Assembly (NCBI GenBank): GCA_018466975.1
Contig: CM031561.1
Location: 1,922,001-1,986,000, forward strand
DNA length: 64,000 nt
Reading direction: 5' to 3'
From: Sparassis latifolia
Taxonomy: Eukaryota; Basidiomycota; Agaricomycetes; Polyporales; Sparassidaceae
A program made the translations under genes and the position numbers. This document shows positions 10,585-21,539 of this stretch, piece after piece. The notes under the pieces were generated by a model. That model was not told where the DNA came from, searched no databases, and saw nothing but the letters and a program-made list of their open reading frames with translations. The stretch's first letter is position 1. The number at the start of each line of letters is the position of its first letter.

Positions 10585-12796
10585 TCTAGAGGTATAAAGC
10601 TGTATGCTTTTACTTTTTTGACGATGAGAGGTGTCGAATGCGATGGAAAGGAGGAGGACGAACAGCAAGATTTAAAGTAGTAGGGAACGTGTACGCTGTG
10701 CGGAAGAAGGTCGAAGCCTGGGAATAGGTCTTTATATGAACGCTCGGCGGCTGCCACCAGTGCGGCCCAGAGTGACCGACACTGTCGAGATCTCGCACCT
10801 CCCCGTTCCATCACCGCTAATATCACTGCTCTTTCTTGTTGGCGTCCAAGCTCTTCGCCGTGAGGACACGACGGCTCCAACCTTCTGCTGGACGCAAGCT
10901 GGGCATCTCTGCGCAACCCACTGGGCCATATCGGCAGAAAATTTCACCGCGGGAAATCACTCCAGGTTTTTACTATCTCACTCAGGAACCGTCAGTCGAA
11001 GCCTTGCCAGTGATAACACTGATCACGCTCGAGGCTCCATGCCTTATCTGCAGCCTATGATTTACAGAATTGTAACGGGCATGTCGAGCAGTCGCGACTC
11101 GGTAACACCATTACCACTCGCAGGCATTTTATACTACTGTCAAAGAACCGTTCTGGCGCAAGTCAAGCAGGGATACCTGGAATAAACGTACCAGGTCTTG
11201 GGTCTTGAGCGTGGATAACTTCGTGGCCTTTCTCTTCCGTCTCTGGCAGGAAGCTGTTGAAAAAGCAAGGTTTCGGCATCTAGTCCGACATATTAAAGAG
11301 ACGGCAGTACATTTTATGTATATCTGCCATTCATGATTAGGCTGTGACAATTCTGCCGACTTCTTTATTGCAGTACGTTCACCACATATTTCTCGTACTC
11401 CAGTTAGTGGTGATTCACCGGTGCAGTGATCTTGCACACCAGTTATCCATTATCAAGACGTCACCGAGAGCGATATCTCGGAACATCTGGATCCAACATC
11501 CCGGTGCTTAACGATCCATAGCTGCGTACGACGTAATGGAGACTCGATTCCGGAACAGATGGGCGAAGCATCAAGTCCTTCAAAATCCGATACTGAGCCA
11601 TGGAAGATTCGGATTGATGACCCCATAGTCAGCAGGTGCACATCCGAGCGCACTGGGAAGTGATACTGGATGCCTACGGCGTTTATGCGCCCTTCAGCTT
11701 TACTAACTCCACCTCTCTTGTACGGCGCTGGTATACTCGTAGGCAAGTCTCCCAGTGTTGCAGTATGAGTGTCTTAGTGTACTTAATATATATGACGGCA
11801 TGCGACAGAGCCACGGTGGTGACAAATGCCGTGTTTTCTACCATCTTTCATAGCACTGTAAGTGCGCACTGGGCATGCTGCACGGACACAGTCCAACGCT
11901 GTGTATGATATCCGCTGGGTTGCTTACGATTCGCAGAAAAAACCGCGCATTTTTTGTGTCAAGTAAACGGCCACAAAAAAGTGAGTAACAGTACCGCCGA
12001 TCGTGAGGTGATGCTGAGGAAGGGGGTGTAGTAGTGGACCATGGATGCCGTGCTATTTGGGACTCGTCTTGGCTCTTTCTCTGTTACAGCCACGATCGAT
12101 CAAATGCCGCGGAGATCAAATTTTAAAGTCTACTATCCTACTAAGGAAGGTATCTAAGGTCGCCCTCGGCTGTCCGGGGATTTCCTTTTCAAGGACAAAG
12201 TACCGACTCGACTGTGCTTGTACTTGGAACGCAGTGCCGACCAGTACAGTTTCAATACATGCGCCAATTGCCAGGTAGCTAAAGCAGCTCGATGCAACAG
12301 ATAATCGAGATGGATAGTTGAGCTATAGCTTGTGATGACATCGTTGTGCACACACTTCTGCGCCGACTTCGAAATCGTCGATTCCGCGGACCGGGAGTGA
12401 TCACAGCATTAATATTGTTCCTGAGGAGTGACGAGCATAATATCACCTAAAGTCACTCGTACTCATTAATAACCAATAATATAGTGTTGATTGGAATTGC
12501 TGATTGAGCTTCCATTTGCGCAACGCAGAAGGAAGACCAACCAGCAATGCGATCAAGCCAGAGACGATATCGAAATCAAAAAATGACTGCACGCCTCTCA
12601 GAGAACACATGAATCGACGGAGTTTGTGGACGTGGCAACCAAGGCTTGCATTATATGCCCGCCATGAACGTTGGTTACTGCTGATGTGGAAGTCCGTCGA
12701 GCCGCTTGAGTAATCTCGCATGCCGTGCGACAGTAAGCAAACCAGAGCTGAATTATGCGGCAAGATCACATACATTAAGGGGACAACAGCAACGAT
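10585..12796. other. Gene-poor 2.2 kb intergenic region
   Basis: No gene supported. ORFs exist on both strands (for example 10736-11185 plus, 149 codons) but none shows family motifs, exon-like composition or plausible splice partners. The left ~250 bp should be the promoter of the wall-protein gene; the right side holds the 3' UTR of Gemin2. No tRNA, LTR or clear repeat was recognised. Old decayed sequence is possible. Confidence 0.45.
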
Positions 12797-14123
12797 CTAT
12801 ACCACCATATTGGCCAGCATTTCCTCCGCGTCCACCCACAAGTCTCTCTGTCCCCAAATGCCGACAATCGCCGTTATGATCAGCCAACAAGACCGCTCAT
12901 CCATGCTGATGTCTACTGGAGTCGCCTCATCAGGGGATGCAGTCTCGATGGAAACTGTTCGTCGGATCATGTTTTCTTTGATTAGCGACATGCATGCTCG
13001 AGCGAGATTGCGGAGCAGACTTGTCTCGTCTGCAGAAACATAGTCTTCCACGCGGGACAGAAGGATGAATATCCACCGCGCATGTGTGTGAGTGAAATAT
13101 GCAGGGGGACGGTGGGGCTGTTCGAGGTGCACGTTGATCCAATGGGTGAAGTACATGAGGAGGTGCAGTGCATATCGCTGGACAAGAAGATGAGTGTATC
13201 ATCCCCACCGTAGAACAGCACAGGAACGTACGTGGTCGATGTATTGCATCAAAGAGGGTGTCGGTTCGCGCCGTCCTCGGTGAGCCTGTTTGTCTACATC
13301 ATCACATTTTTCTCCAGGACTAAGCTCTTGAGGTGCAGGAGTACCGAAAGGTGTTGGTAGAGAACCAGAAGCCTCGAGCACACTTGCATCCTTCATATCA
13401 GTGGCACGCAGAGCTTCCTGCTCCGATGCATACGCACGGCCTTCTTCCCGGTAATCATAAGATAGTTCCCGCTCATCAGTGTCATCAGGAAACCCGCGTA
13501 GACCTCTACTATAACGGTCGTTCCGCCACTTGTTCTGCTTGTTTTGTTGCGGCTTCTTAGGCGGATCCCAGTCAGTTTGCGGCCGCCCCTCAATGAAGGC
13601 CCACCATTGATCTCGTTGCTTCTTCTCCGGCATGATCTTGTGTGGAGAAGCTGAGGCGGGTACATGTACGTGGATGGTTGGTTGCGCGGAATTCTAGGGT
13701 GAAAAGTGTGAGAACGATAAAGCCGACACGATCCGACGACCTACCCTGCGAAAATTCCTGAATCGCCCAAGAAAAACTTTACGCCATTCTTCAGAAGGGA
13801 GCGCTGGGTGAGGAACACCCAAGCTACTAGTACTCGTTGCGGGTTCCACTGGGTCCTCCCTTATCTCGTACGGGTTCGCAACTCGTGTATAGTGAGGTAG
13901 CTTTCGAGCATTCCGACTGTAAAAACGTCAGCTCCGGTGTAATATTACTGAAGTAGCAGTAGCGTTGTTCTTACCGAACGGTGAACAAATACTGCAGGCC
14001 ATCCATAGGTTCACCAGAATAATCATGCGGTAGGTTCGCAACCGGTAGCACTTGCCGACCCAACATAGGTTCCTCATCTGCGTCTGAGAGATCCATATCA
14101 GATGCTTTGCGCTTGGGAGCCAT
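12797..14123 (-). CDS. GEMIN2: Gemin2 / SIP1 homolog (SMN complex, snRNP assembly)
   Basis: Gemin2 binds SMN and clamps the Sm ring during spliceosomal snRNP assembly. Minus-strand exons 13975-14123, 13745-13916, 13232-13693 and 12797-13177 give 387 aa in one frame. Recognisable family features are the N-terminal LPHDYSGEPMDGLQYLFTVR region with RLPHYTRV-like LPHYTRVANP, EEWRKVFLGRFRNFR, the central PEKKQRDQWWAFI, and the C-terminal helical domain beginning PSLMQYIDHRYALHLLMYF with RWIFILLSRVEDYVSADETSLLRNLARACM. The middle (residues ~180-230) is a charged low-complexity insert. It is divergent from the DUF3245-like gene, 204 bp between start codons. Confident on family, moderate on the insert's boundaries. 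Confidence 0.85.
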
Positions 14124-14327
14124 TATTATCCAAAATCTGTGGGAAGAGTAACGAGTGAAGGTGAAGGAGGAAGCCCGAAGGACTTTGGTGACTGGCGCCT
14201 AGGACATGACCCACGTGACACAACAATTGCAAGTCTTTCGAGTTGCTTTCGAGTTGACGTTGAACGTACAAAGCATGACTAGCTCTATGCTATAGACCCT
14301 ACGGTCTTATCTCACGACTCCACGACC

Positions 14328-15590
14328 ATGGCAAACATCCTTGACGAAGATGACGTCGACGCTGAGACCCTTCAGGCTCAGGTCGACATGTCCATGGCCT
14401 TCACGGAAAATCTAGTAGCATCTTGGATGAAATCATCAGAAGGGAAGCTCCCCTCGTCAAAATGGAGACGCCAGGATGAAGAGAAGGAGCTGGAGGAATA
14501 TATGCGTAGGCCTCCCAGGTGCATGGTCTGTAGCCATTGTTTGTGCTGTAGTTCACCGTTCATATAGGCTTGGCGTTGGTGCCGCAATTCCGGAGTCGAC
14601 CAGCGCGTTCGGACGCGATACGGCGAAGCTCAAGAACAAGCTTACTGGAGGAGCTGGAAAGAAGCGCGCACGAGAGGAGGAGAGAGAGGTGGTCGTCGTG
14701 CCGTCGGACGATGAAGAAGAGAGCAGGGCCGGCGCGATCAGGAAGAAAGTCAAACTAGATCCATTCGCCAAGGTATCCAAGCCAAAGGAGAAGAAAAACA
14801 AGCTCAAAGCGGAATTGTCGCCTGCGAAAGAACACCTTGTCGCTGTGAATGTGGAGGAGAATATCAAAATCGAGGATGTGGTTCCTATGGAAGGTCAAAT
14901 CGAGGGAGAACAGGAAACTGCTGCGCCTCCGTCATCACCTAAGAAGAAGAAAAAGAAGAAGAAACACAAGGTCGCCGGCAACTCCGTCGTTGACCTCACC
15001 GTCTCACCCCTCTCTACGTTCTCTAAACTTGCCCCCGATTCTGTCGGTTCCGTTCCAAGCTCGGTAAAAGTGCAGGAGGAGTCAACGGTCATCTCGCGAT
15101 TCCTTCAAGGCGTGAAACACTTAACCCGGAGTTTGGACATCTCTGCGTTCTCAGGTTGGGCAACTGTATTGTATGTGGATATACCGTGGTCTCATATATT
15201 GCCTGAAGCCATTAGTGTGCCCTCTTCTCCCGAGAAATTGGCTTCGGAGAATAAAGCCAGAACTTCCGTTGCTTCAGGTAAGTTTCTTTCCAGAAGTTGC
15301 TTTGTCTTATCGCGGCTGATGAATCTACAGCCGCGAACGTCGCATCCTCACCAGAGAAGACGAAGCCGGAGCCGATCGATGCAAATTCCCTTCCTCCAAG
15401 TCCGGCTAAGCACGCCTCGAAGCCAACACTCATCTCGGGCGTCCCTTTGCTCAATCTGGACGGCCCTCCGATAGAGGTAGAGGAGGACGCGACGACTTCT
15501 CCCAAGAAGAAGCGTAAACGAAAGAAGCATAAAAAGAAGAAAGTGTTAGCTGATACGCACGTCAGCGGTGATGCTGAAGAGGAAGGTTGA
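14328..15590 (+). CDS. Lys-rich nuclear protein, DUF3245-like
   Basis: Predicted nuclear/nucleolar protein of 386 aa from exons 14328-14518, 14568-15277 and 15331-15590. The N-terminal ~75 residues (FTENLVASWM, then EEYMRRPPRLGVGA across the first intron) match the short conserved block of the fungal DUF3245 family. The rest is low complexity: acidic SDDEEES, many SPEK/SPKK repeats and two polylysine runs that look like nuclear or nucleolar localisation signals. A further intron of 54 nt may lie at about 15155-15208 (in frame, so either reading works), which would shorten the protein to 368 aa and join DISAFS to AISVPSSPEK. Role unknown; S/K/E-rich tails of this kind are common in ribosome-biogenesis factors. 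Confidence 0.72.
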
Positions 15591-16015
15591 GGTGTTTGCA
15601 GGATGGCACTTAACTACGCTACGGGATGATGGTGTGACAACCCTTTGGATACCGGTACGTACTTCCACTGCATACAAATCTTCTAGCTTACTGATTTATT
15701 TCACCACAGATTATGCGGAGGCAGGAACGTGTTGGTATGCGTCTCCGTTATGGAGTTACTTTATTCATCACACCCCTCGGTGAATCGCACATCTTTGCAC
15801 TTGTTGTGAACTTGGATCTCCACACATTTATCTAACCATACTGACGTCACTTGTATTAGTAAAGCGACGAATATCCAGACTGTCCACGGGTCCCTACACT
15901 ATACTACTACAGCTAACGTGCCTAGCGCCGAAACTGTCGTTAACAATCGTCCCAAAATAGCGATGTAGATGAATAAATACTATAACGGAGCCTTCAACGA
16001 GGAAAATTTAATGAA
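15591..16015. other. Convergent intergenic gap, no gene seen
   Basis: About 425 bases between two converging genes; expected to hold both 3' UTRs and terminators. Only chance ORFs. Confidence 0.4.
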
Positions 16016-16750
16016 TCATCTGCGCCAGTCCCACCTGTTGCCGGCAGCCTCGTACTTCAGAGCAGCAGCATCCTTCCTGCTTTGCCGCTGACGCCTGCGT
16101 CGCTCCTTCTGGCGTTCTCTGGCTGCCCTCTCGTTCATCTCCCTGCCTATCGCAGCTAACTCCCTGTTCCCGGTGAGTATGCCTCGAAGACGGGTTCCAT
16201 GACCATGGTGGTAGGGTTTGGTGCGATGGGGGAAGTGCATGCACGATGACTCTCCTCGGTTCGAATGGCCGAGGTCGCGATGATGGTCAGATTTGTCATG
16301 ATACCCTCGACCCGAGTGATGTCTTCCCGAGGAGTGGTGGGGGCGGCTAGAGTGATGTCTGCCGGAAGCGCGAAGCTTTGGGGGGGAGTGACTCTTCGGT
16401 GAGGAGAAGACGGAGAATATAGAGAATATACCCCAGAGACTGTGATCACTCTCGCGCCCCCGCTCTCTCCGCTCTCTGGCCCAATTGTGCTTGTACTCTT
16501 GGATGGCACGAGCTTCGCGCATCTCCCTGATGCCGAGGCGTCTGACGGACTCGTTGTCAATCAGCGTGCCACGCATCTTGGTGACCCAGCCATGTACCGT
16601 CGACGCTTTCTTGTGATGACGTCCATGGTGATCAGGCTGAGCTGGCTCACCATCAGTGCTGGGACCTGGTGCAGAGGGAGAATGCGGCGCACCGATCCCC
16701 ACTCTATTTCGATCATGGTGGTGGTGGACAGCAACCTCGGTATCGGACAT
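16016..16750 (-). CDS. Intronless His/Arg-rich basic protein, unknown function
   Basis: A single uninterrupted 244-codon frame, unusual in this intron-dense window. The protein is strikingly rich in His, Arg and Ser: HHHHDRNR at the start, then HHGRHHKK, and a central block of GRHHSS/PHHSSGRHHSGRGYH repeats, ending in a very basic helix (MNERAARERQKERRRRQRQSRK). Two helical segments share a theme: RLGIREMREARAIQEYKHN near residue 75 and ELAAIGREMNERAARERQK near 200, perhaps an internal duplication. A short hydrophobic SLWGIFSIFSVF lies at ~105-117. Possible metal binding through the histidines is inference only. I do not recognise a family. Start is the ATG at 16750. Confidence 0.6.
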   Translation of the reverse strand: MSDTEVAVHHHHDRNRVGIGAPHSPSAPGPSTDGEPAQPDHHGRHHKKASTVHGWVTKMRGTLIDNESVRRLGIREMREARAIQEYKHNWARERRERGRESDHSLWGIFSIFSVFSSPKSHSPPKLRASGRHHSSRPHHSSGRHHSGRGYHDKSDHHRDLGHSNRGESSCMHFPHRTKPYHHGHGTRLRGILTGNRELAAIGREMNERAARERQKERRRRQRQSRKDAAALKYEAAGNRWDWRR

Positions 16751-17887
16751 CGTGTGCAGGTAGACGATTACTTATAGACAATAGTTGATGGGCAAAATGA
16801 GGCTGGCAGCAGCGTGTTCGCCGTGTGTTGTTGTTGTCTTCTCTGTGGGAGCAGCTGTCCAAATTCTTTACGTATATATGCACGTGACTGTCGCGTCGCG
16901 TGTATAACGCGTCGCGGTCGCGTTTTTGGCGTAGCGACACAGCCACAGATCATGGATTGACACAGCACGGCTTCGACTGCGCGAAAACCTCGTGTTATCT
17001 GTGTAGGGCCTCAGAGCAAAAAGCGGCGTAGCAGGAATAAGTATTAACGGAATCGGTCCCCGTCAGGAACGCTGGGCAGCAATAATTACAGAAGATAACG
17101 CAGGGTGCTAGTATGCTACTCATATTGTACCTATCGCTGTAACGCATAAACCGCTCCAACAGACCGGCAGGCCGCATCGGGATCCCGGAATCAGGCGTGG
17201 TTCCCCACAGATTGATGACACTCGCCGATGACCGCGAAGAACACAGGCATCTGCATGAAAAAAATGGCACTCATCCGTCAAATGGCGTGGACATCTCTGG
17301 ACATCTTCAAATTTCGGCACTTCCGGCATTTTCGGCGGTAGGGAGTACACACATGCGCACTGTAACCATGAACCATGGCCGGCTCAACGAGCTCGTTCTT
17401 TTCCCACTTCCCGAAACAACAGAGAATTCTCAACGCCCGCATGAAACGCCGTCACAGAGCCCGACATAACTGTTTCCGAGGGCTCTGGGGTGCAGAGAAC
17501 GGGGAGACCAATGAGAGCTCGGCCTTTGCCGAGTCGGGATATTTCCAAATTTGGGCGAAACACGTGGCGGCGGTTATCCAATTCAGGACGGCGGCAACCG
17601 CTGCGCGCCGCATCATCATGCTGCCAAACGTCTCGGCCTGGTCTTTACTCATGTCCATCGTCTGGATCCTGGCCTGGGTCCATCCATCCGCCGAACGTTT
17701 TGTTCTCGATCCACGACGAGGTCCATTCGGTTGTGCGCGCGTCGCGTGCTTGTAAATACCTACCGGTTTGACGCGTCGCCTTATAAACTTCCTTCGACTC
17801 GGCGATGGCGGTTAATATTCATACCTTCTGGAAGCTGTGGTCCCTTTCATCTCTTCTCTGAGCAGCCGATAGAGCCCGCCTTCTACG
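16751..17887. other. 1.1 kb divergent intergenic region upstream of the protoglobin gene
   Basis: Between the start of the His-rich gene (minus) and the start of the protoglobin gene (plus). Contains chance ORFs (for example 17375-17755 plus) but no supported gene. The right end carries a TATA element listed separately. No repeats recognised. Confidence 0.45.
17782..17787 (+). promoter_or_regulatory. TATA box of the protoglobin gene
   Basis: A TATAAA hexamer about 100 bases upstream of the protoglobin ATG at 17888, within a pyrimidine-containing context, at a plausible distance for a transcript start near 17815-17830. Assigned by position only. Confidence 0.5.
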
Positions 17888-18946
17888 ATGCAAACGTCGT
17901 TCGCCAACCTCGAAATCCGTTCGAATCACGGGGAGACATCCATGTCCTCGCCCACATCGCAGAGCGGGCTCCTTGACGAGTCGCACCATGGTTGCCCATT
18001 CTCTGGCGCCAGCGGCAACCACGCGGACCACACACAGCCGGCGGGGAAACCCCAGGCTACATGTCCCGCCATCTTCACACAGGAAGTCGATCCCATCCTT
18101 ATCAAGCACTCGTTGGAGGACCGCATCGCGTACCTCACAGACTTTCTCAACTTCACTTCGGCAGACTCGGATGTGATCAACAAAGTTGCGCCCCATGTGA
18201 ACGACGTGATCCCGGAAGTCGTCGACTCGATGTATGCGAAGCTATTTGAGTTCGACATCACGAAGAAAGTGTTCATGAAAAGGAACCAGGTGCGTTGCGT
18301 GTTAAATGCTCGGTGATTAGAGCTCAGTGTGTTCCAGGGATTCGATGGTCCTCTCCCAAAGAGATTAGAAGACCTTACCTTGGACAGTCCTCAAATAGTA
18401 TTCCGAAAAGTGAGTTCCAAGGTTGGTTCATCTACGCGTTCGCTGACCATGAGGTTCAGGTATTCATGAGATCATGGGCACGTCGCGTTCTCACGTCCGA
18501 CTATGCAAGTGGCAAAACCTGGGCCTACATGGACAAGGTCGGGTTGATGCACACTGGAGCATCGCCGTTCAAGCACCAGCGCTCCCTCGGAATTACTCCA
18601 CTGAACGTTCCATGTGCGTTCCATTAGCCCTTCGCATGGACGAGTCTAACTTAGGTCATCCTGGTTAATTAGATCGGGATTGCGCTCTGACGCTGGGGTT
18701 GGTGCAGAACATCTTGCAGACCGCAATTCTTCGTTTGCCAGCGGACAAAGCAACGACAGAGGACAAGATTGCAGCTGTCTCAGCCATCAACAAGGTACGT
18801 GTTTCCGGGCGAATTTCCATACATCTCTCTATCACTTTCCCGCTCGATGTTTGTTGTGAAGCAGTTCAGCTATACTAATGATCACTGCACAGGTCATCTG
18901 GATCCAGAACGACTTGTTTTCACGGCATTATATTGTCGACGAGTAG
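17888..18946 (+). CDS. Protoglobin (globin-sensor domain) protein
   Basis: Heme protein of the protoglobin family, 267 aa, exons 17888-18289, 18338-18409, 18460-18613, 18673-18794 and 18893-18946. The globin fold begins near residue 65 (TQEVDPILIKHSLEDRIAYL) and includes PEVVDSMYAKLFEFD, the PQIVFRK-VFMRSWARRVLTSD helix, DKVGLMHTG with the likely proximal His, and a C-terminal helix pair (CALTLGLVQNILQTAILRLP; AINKVIWIQNDLFSRHY). The ~60-residue N-terminal tail is low complexity and contains two Cys-Pro dipeptides (Cys36-Pro37, Cys59-Pro60), which is the core of heme-regulatory motifs. There is no output domain, so it is a stand-alone gas or redox binding protein rather than a chemoreceptor. 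Ligand and role are unknown. Confidence 0.83.
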
Positions 18947-20192
18947 AGACTTTCATGGCATACCTCCACGTCACGGACATTCATTCGTTCAAGTAAGATC
19001 AAGTAAGATGTTATTTGTACCGGCGTAGCATTCAGAAGTTGTTGAGCACGCTATAAGATACATCCCTCCCCTCCATCGAGGTAATAGACGTTTTGTACGC
19101 GGCTGTCCGGCGGACCCCACTGCATTTGTCGTTCTTGATTCCGTAGTGCTGAGTGCGTCTCCCGCGTCGCGTACTTCCCGCGTATCACGTGCCGGGCATT
19201 CGCTCCGAAGCAAAGTCATGGCGCCTTCCTGGCGCCCACAAACCACACAGCCCTCAGCATTCCATTCAGATGCAATGCTTCTCCAACAACATGTTTGCAG
19301 CTCGTCGGTATTCGAGCGCCCTTTCATCGGCCAATTTTCTCGTCCGTGCTACTGGGCGACGGCGTTCGCAACATCGCGACCATCTTCTCAGTCGCAGGCA
19401 GTGAGAACCTAGTACCACGAGCGCCTTCTCCACCGTTCTGTGGTCACTGGATTGATTTACCCCAGCGCTCCTTCCCCCTCGCTCGAGTCAATAGATCCGT
19501 TGACTGCCTGCCACGAAGCTCTCAATACGCGCTGTTGCGCCTTACGGAGGTCTCAACCAACGTACAGTCAAAGTCGCTCACATACCAGTGTGTCTGCATC
19601 AAACGACGGAGTACGGTCTTCACCTGTTCCTGCACTTCCCTTGCAATACCGAATACGTCGGACGACACCTTCTCTCCTGATCTGCTCGATGTGATCTGGT
19701 ATCCACGGAGCCAAAGTGATCTTCATCTTGAGATTCATCGAGTTCCAAAGGGGTACCGCCACCGCTGCTCTGGTGGCTGATTGACTCAGTAATATGGGAC
19801 CTTTTTTGATTACATTCACGGCTTCGGAACTTGCGCGGCAGAACAATGTTGAGGTCATGAAGACACAGCTTCTGCGCCAGGATCTGTGCCTTCTACGAGG
19901 CGCTAAACTCGTGTCGGCCGCATGCGGGCGCCTACAACACGTGGAATGAGCGTCCGGGCATATTCCCACGCTAATTGGCTGTGTTTTGTCACTGCCATAG
20001 ACGCTGCTTCTGCCAAAATCGTACATCCATCATGCATCCACAATCTCCGGACCTGCCCTTATTGCGAGTACGCTATGCTTACCACTTCGGAGGTCGTATT
20101 AGACCGCCTCGAGAGCGGCCTCTACAAAACCCAGCTCCGTCCAGCGAGGATGGTCGCGTCGAAGTTCCGTTTGGGAAGCACAACCCGTCAAG
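18947..20192. other. 1.25 kb gap with coding-like but unresolved segments
   Basis: No complete gene could be built. On the minus strand around 19600-19800 there are two stretches with convincing amino-acid composition in different frames (one containing MKITLAPWIPDHIEQIRR, the next containing VSSDVFGIAREVQEQVK), offset by a one-base frame change with no usable intron between them. On the plus strand 19290-19400 reads like a mitochondrial leader (MFAARRYSSALSSANF). These may be fragments of a decayed gene. The right end must contain the promoter of the phosphatase gene. Confidence 0.35.
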
Positions 20193-20936
20193 ATGAGCTG
20201 GAGAAATATCAACGCCATCATCGATGGAAAGCTTTTCTTGGGAACGTATGTATTTGCACTGCCTCCCGCTTGGCGTGTCTCATATACTTGCGACCCGTCA
20301 GTATCGACGCTGCGATATCTCCCCGGACCCTGTCGGATCGGCGCATCACCCATATCGTCTCTGTTGGGTCGGAGCCCATACCTGCGGATAACCCAGCATC
20401 CGGGTTTAGGCATCTGCGCATCCCCGTCGAGGATATCGGTCATGCGGATTTGTTGATCCATCTGCCAAGGGCGTGCCGTTTCATACATGACGCGCTCAGC
20501 ACCGGTGGCGTTGTTCTCGTGCATTGTGTTCAGGGACTGTCTCGGAGCGCCGCCGTGGTCGCTGCATACTGTAAGTATTCGCATCTCTTCTCCGCGGAAT
20601 TGAATAACTCGATCATTTTCAGTGATGTACTCTCGACATATTGACGCCACTGATGCGATACAAGCCGTTCGGGCCGGTGTGTACATCCATGCGCTCATAT
20701 GAAAATCATTGTATTCAGTGCCACTCCTTAAAGCAGCTCGCGAGCAGGTTTGGATTATCCCCGGCTTCCAGGTACGGTCCGAAATACGTGTCGTTTTCTT
20801 TATCACAACTCACCCATAATCTTAGGAACAATTGGTTCTCTTTGCGCTTTGCAAATATGCACCTTCGCCGAACGAAGGCATATATGTTAACTGGCGTCAG
20901 AGGATCAACCGCCATATCCAAGAGCAGCATCGCTGA
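20193..20936 (+). CDS. Small dual-specificity protein phosphatase (DUSP12/Yvh1-like catalytic domain only)
   Basis: Cys-based phosphatase of 179 aa from exons 20193-20245, 20302-20570, 20623-20676, 20719-20771 and 20826-20936. The active-site loop HCVQGLSRS fits HCx5R, with the Cys nucleophile and the Arg, and the general-acid loop is in PVEDIGHADL. The N-terminal SWRNINAIIDGKLFLG is the usual opening strand of DUSPs, and the end (YAPSPNEGIYVNWRQRINRHI) resembles the segment that follows the catalytic domain in fungal DUSP12-like proteins. The zinc-binding C-terminal domain of Yvh1 is absent. The 42-nt intron at 20677-20718 is short but has good borders. Substrate unknown. Confidence 0.85.
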
Positions 20937-21539
20937 GATACATGCAAAGACCAGGAGTTCCCTTCATGCGACTAGAAAATACCGCTTCAAGTAAGCGATG
21001 ATCAAGACGTACTCGTGATTTCTTGGATGTCTTGCCAACGTTATATCTTTCCTACCTTACTACCTGTATTTTAATGTGTGCATCTCGGTCTGACTACTAA
21101 CGTCCCACGTAGAATGTACAAGATTTTCATGTTGTTTGTTGTTGTGCTACAGTACATACTGGTATTTGAGATCGTCTGTAGATATTTCACTTATTTTTGC
21201 CTTTTTGAGACGGATGGACAGCCGGCGGGCGTCTGTCCCAGGTTCTCGGGGCGGTTGAGTATAATTACAATCTCAGATCGCCGATGGGCTCATGACGTAG
21301 CGGTATGAATTCGAATCACGTGTCAGACGCGCCATGAACGCGCTGAGGCTGCCCCCCTTCCTACTCCCTAACCCTGGCCTTTTGGATCTACATCTTTTGT
21401 TCTCCGGGGAAATATTAAAGTTGATCTCTAGACGCCATGCCCCTAAACACTGTCTCTGCTGCTGTGTATATCACCCCGGGTTCGAGTCTATACCGTTCAC
21501 GCGTGGGGAAGAGTTGCGGCTGACTTGATGCTCTCCTAG
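20937..21539. other. Gap containing the unresolved 5' end of the lipase gene
   Basis: The downstream hydrolase gene needs at least one more upstream exon ending in phase 1, and it should lie here. A candidate reading starts at the ATG at 21334 (MNALRLPPFLLPNPG) but I could not find a donor that joins it in frame to the exon at 21540. Otherwise no gene. Confidence 0.35.

Noticed and set aside
10736..11185. 149-codon plus-strand ORF in the 2.2 kb gap
   Set aside because: No motif, no exon partners, atypical composition; likely chance.
21296..21320. A-box/B-box-like words suggesting a tRNA gene
   Set aside because: The two boxes are only about a dozen bases apart and no cloverleaf can be folded.
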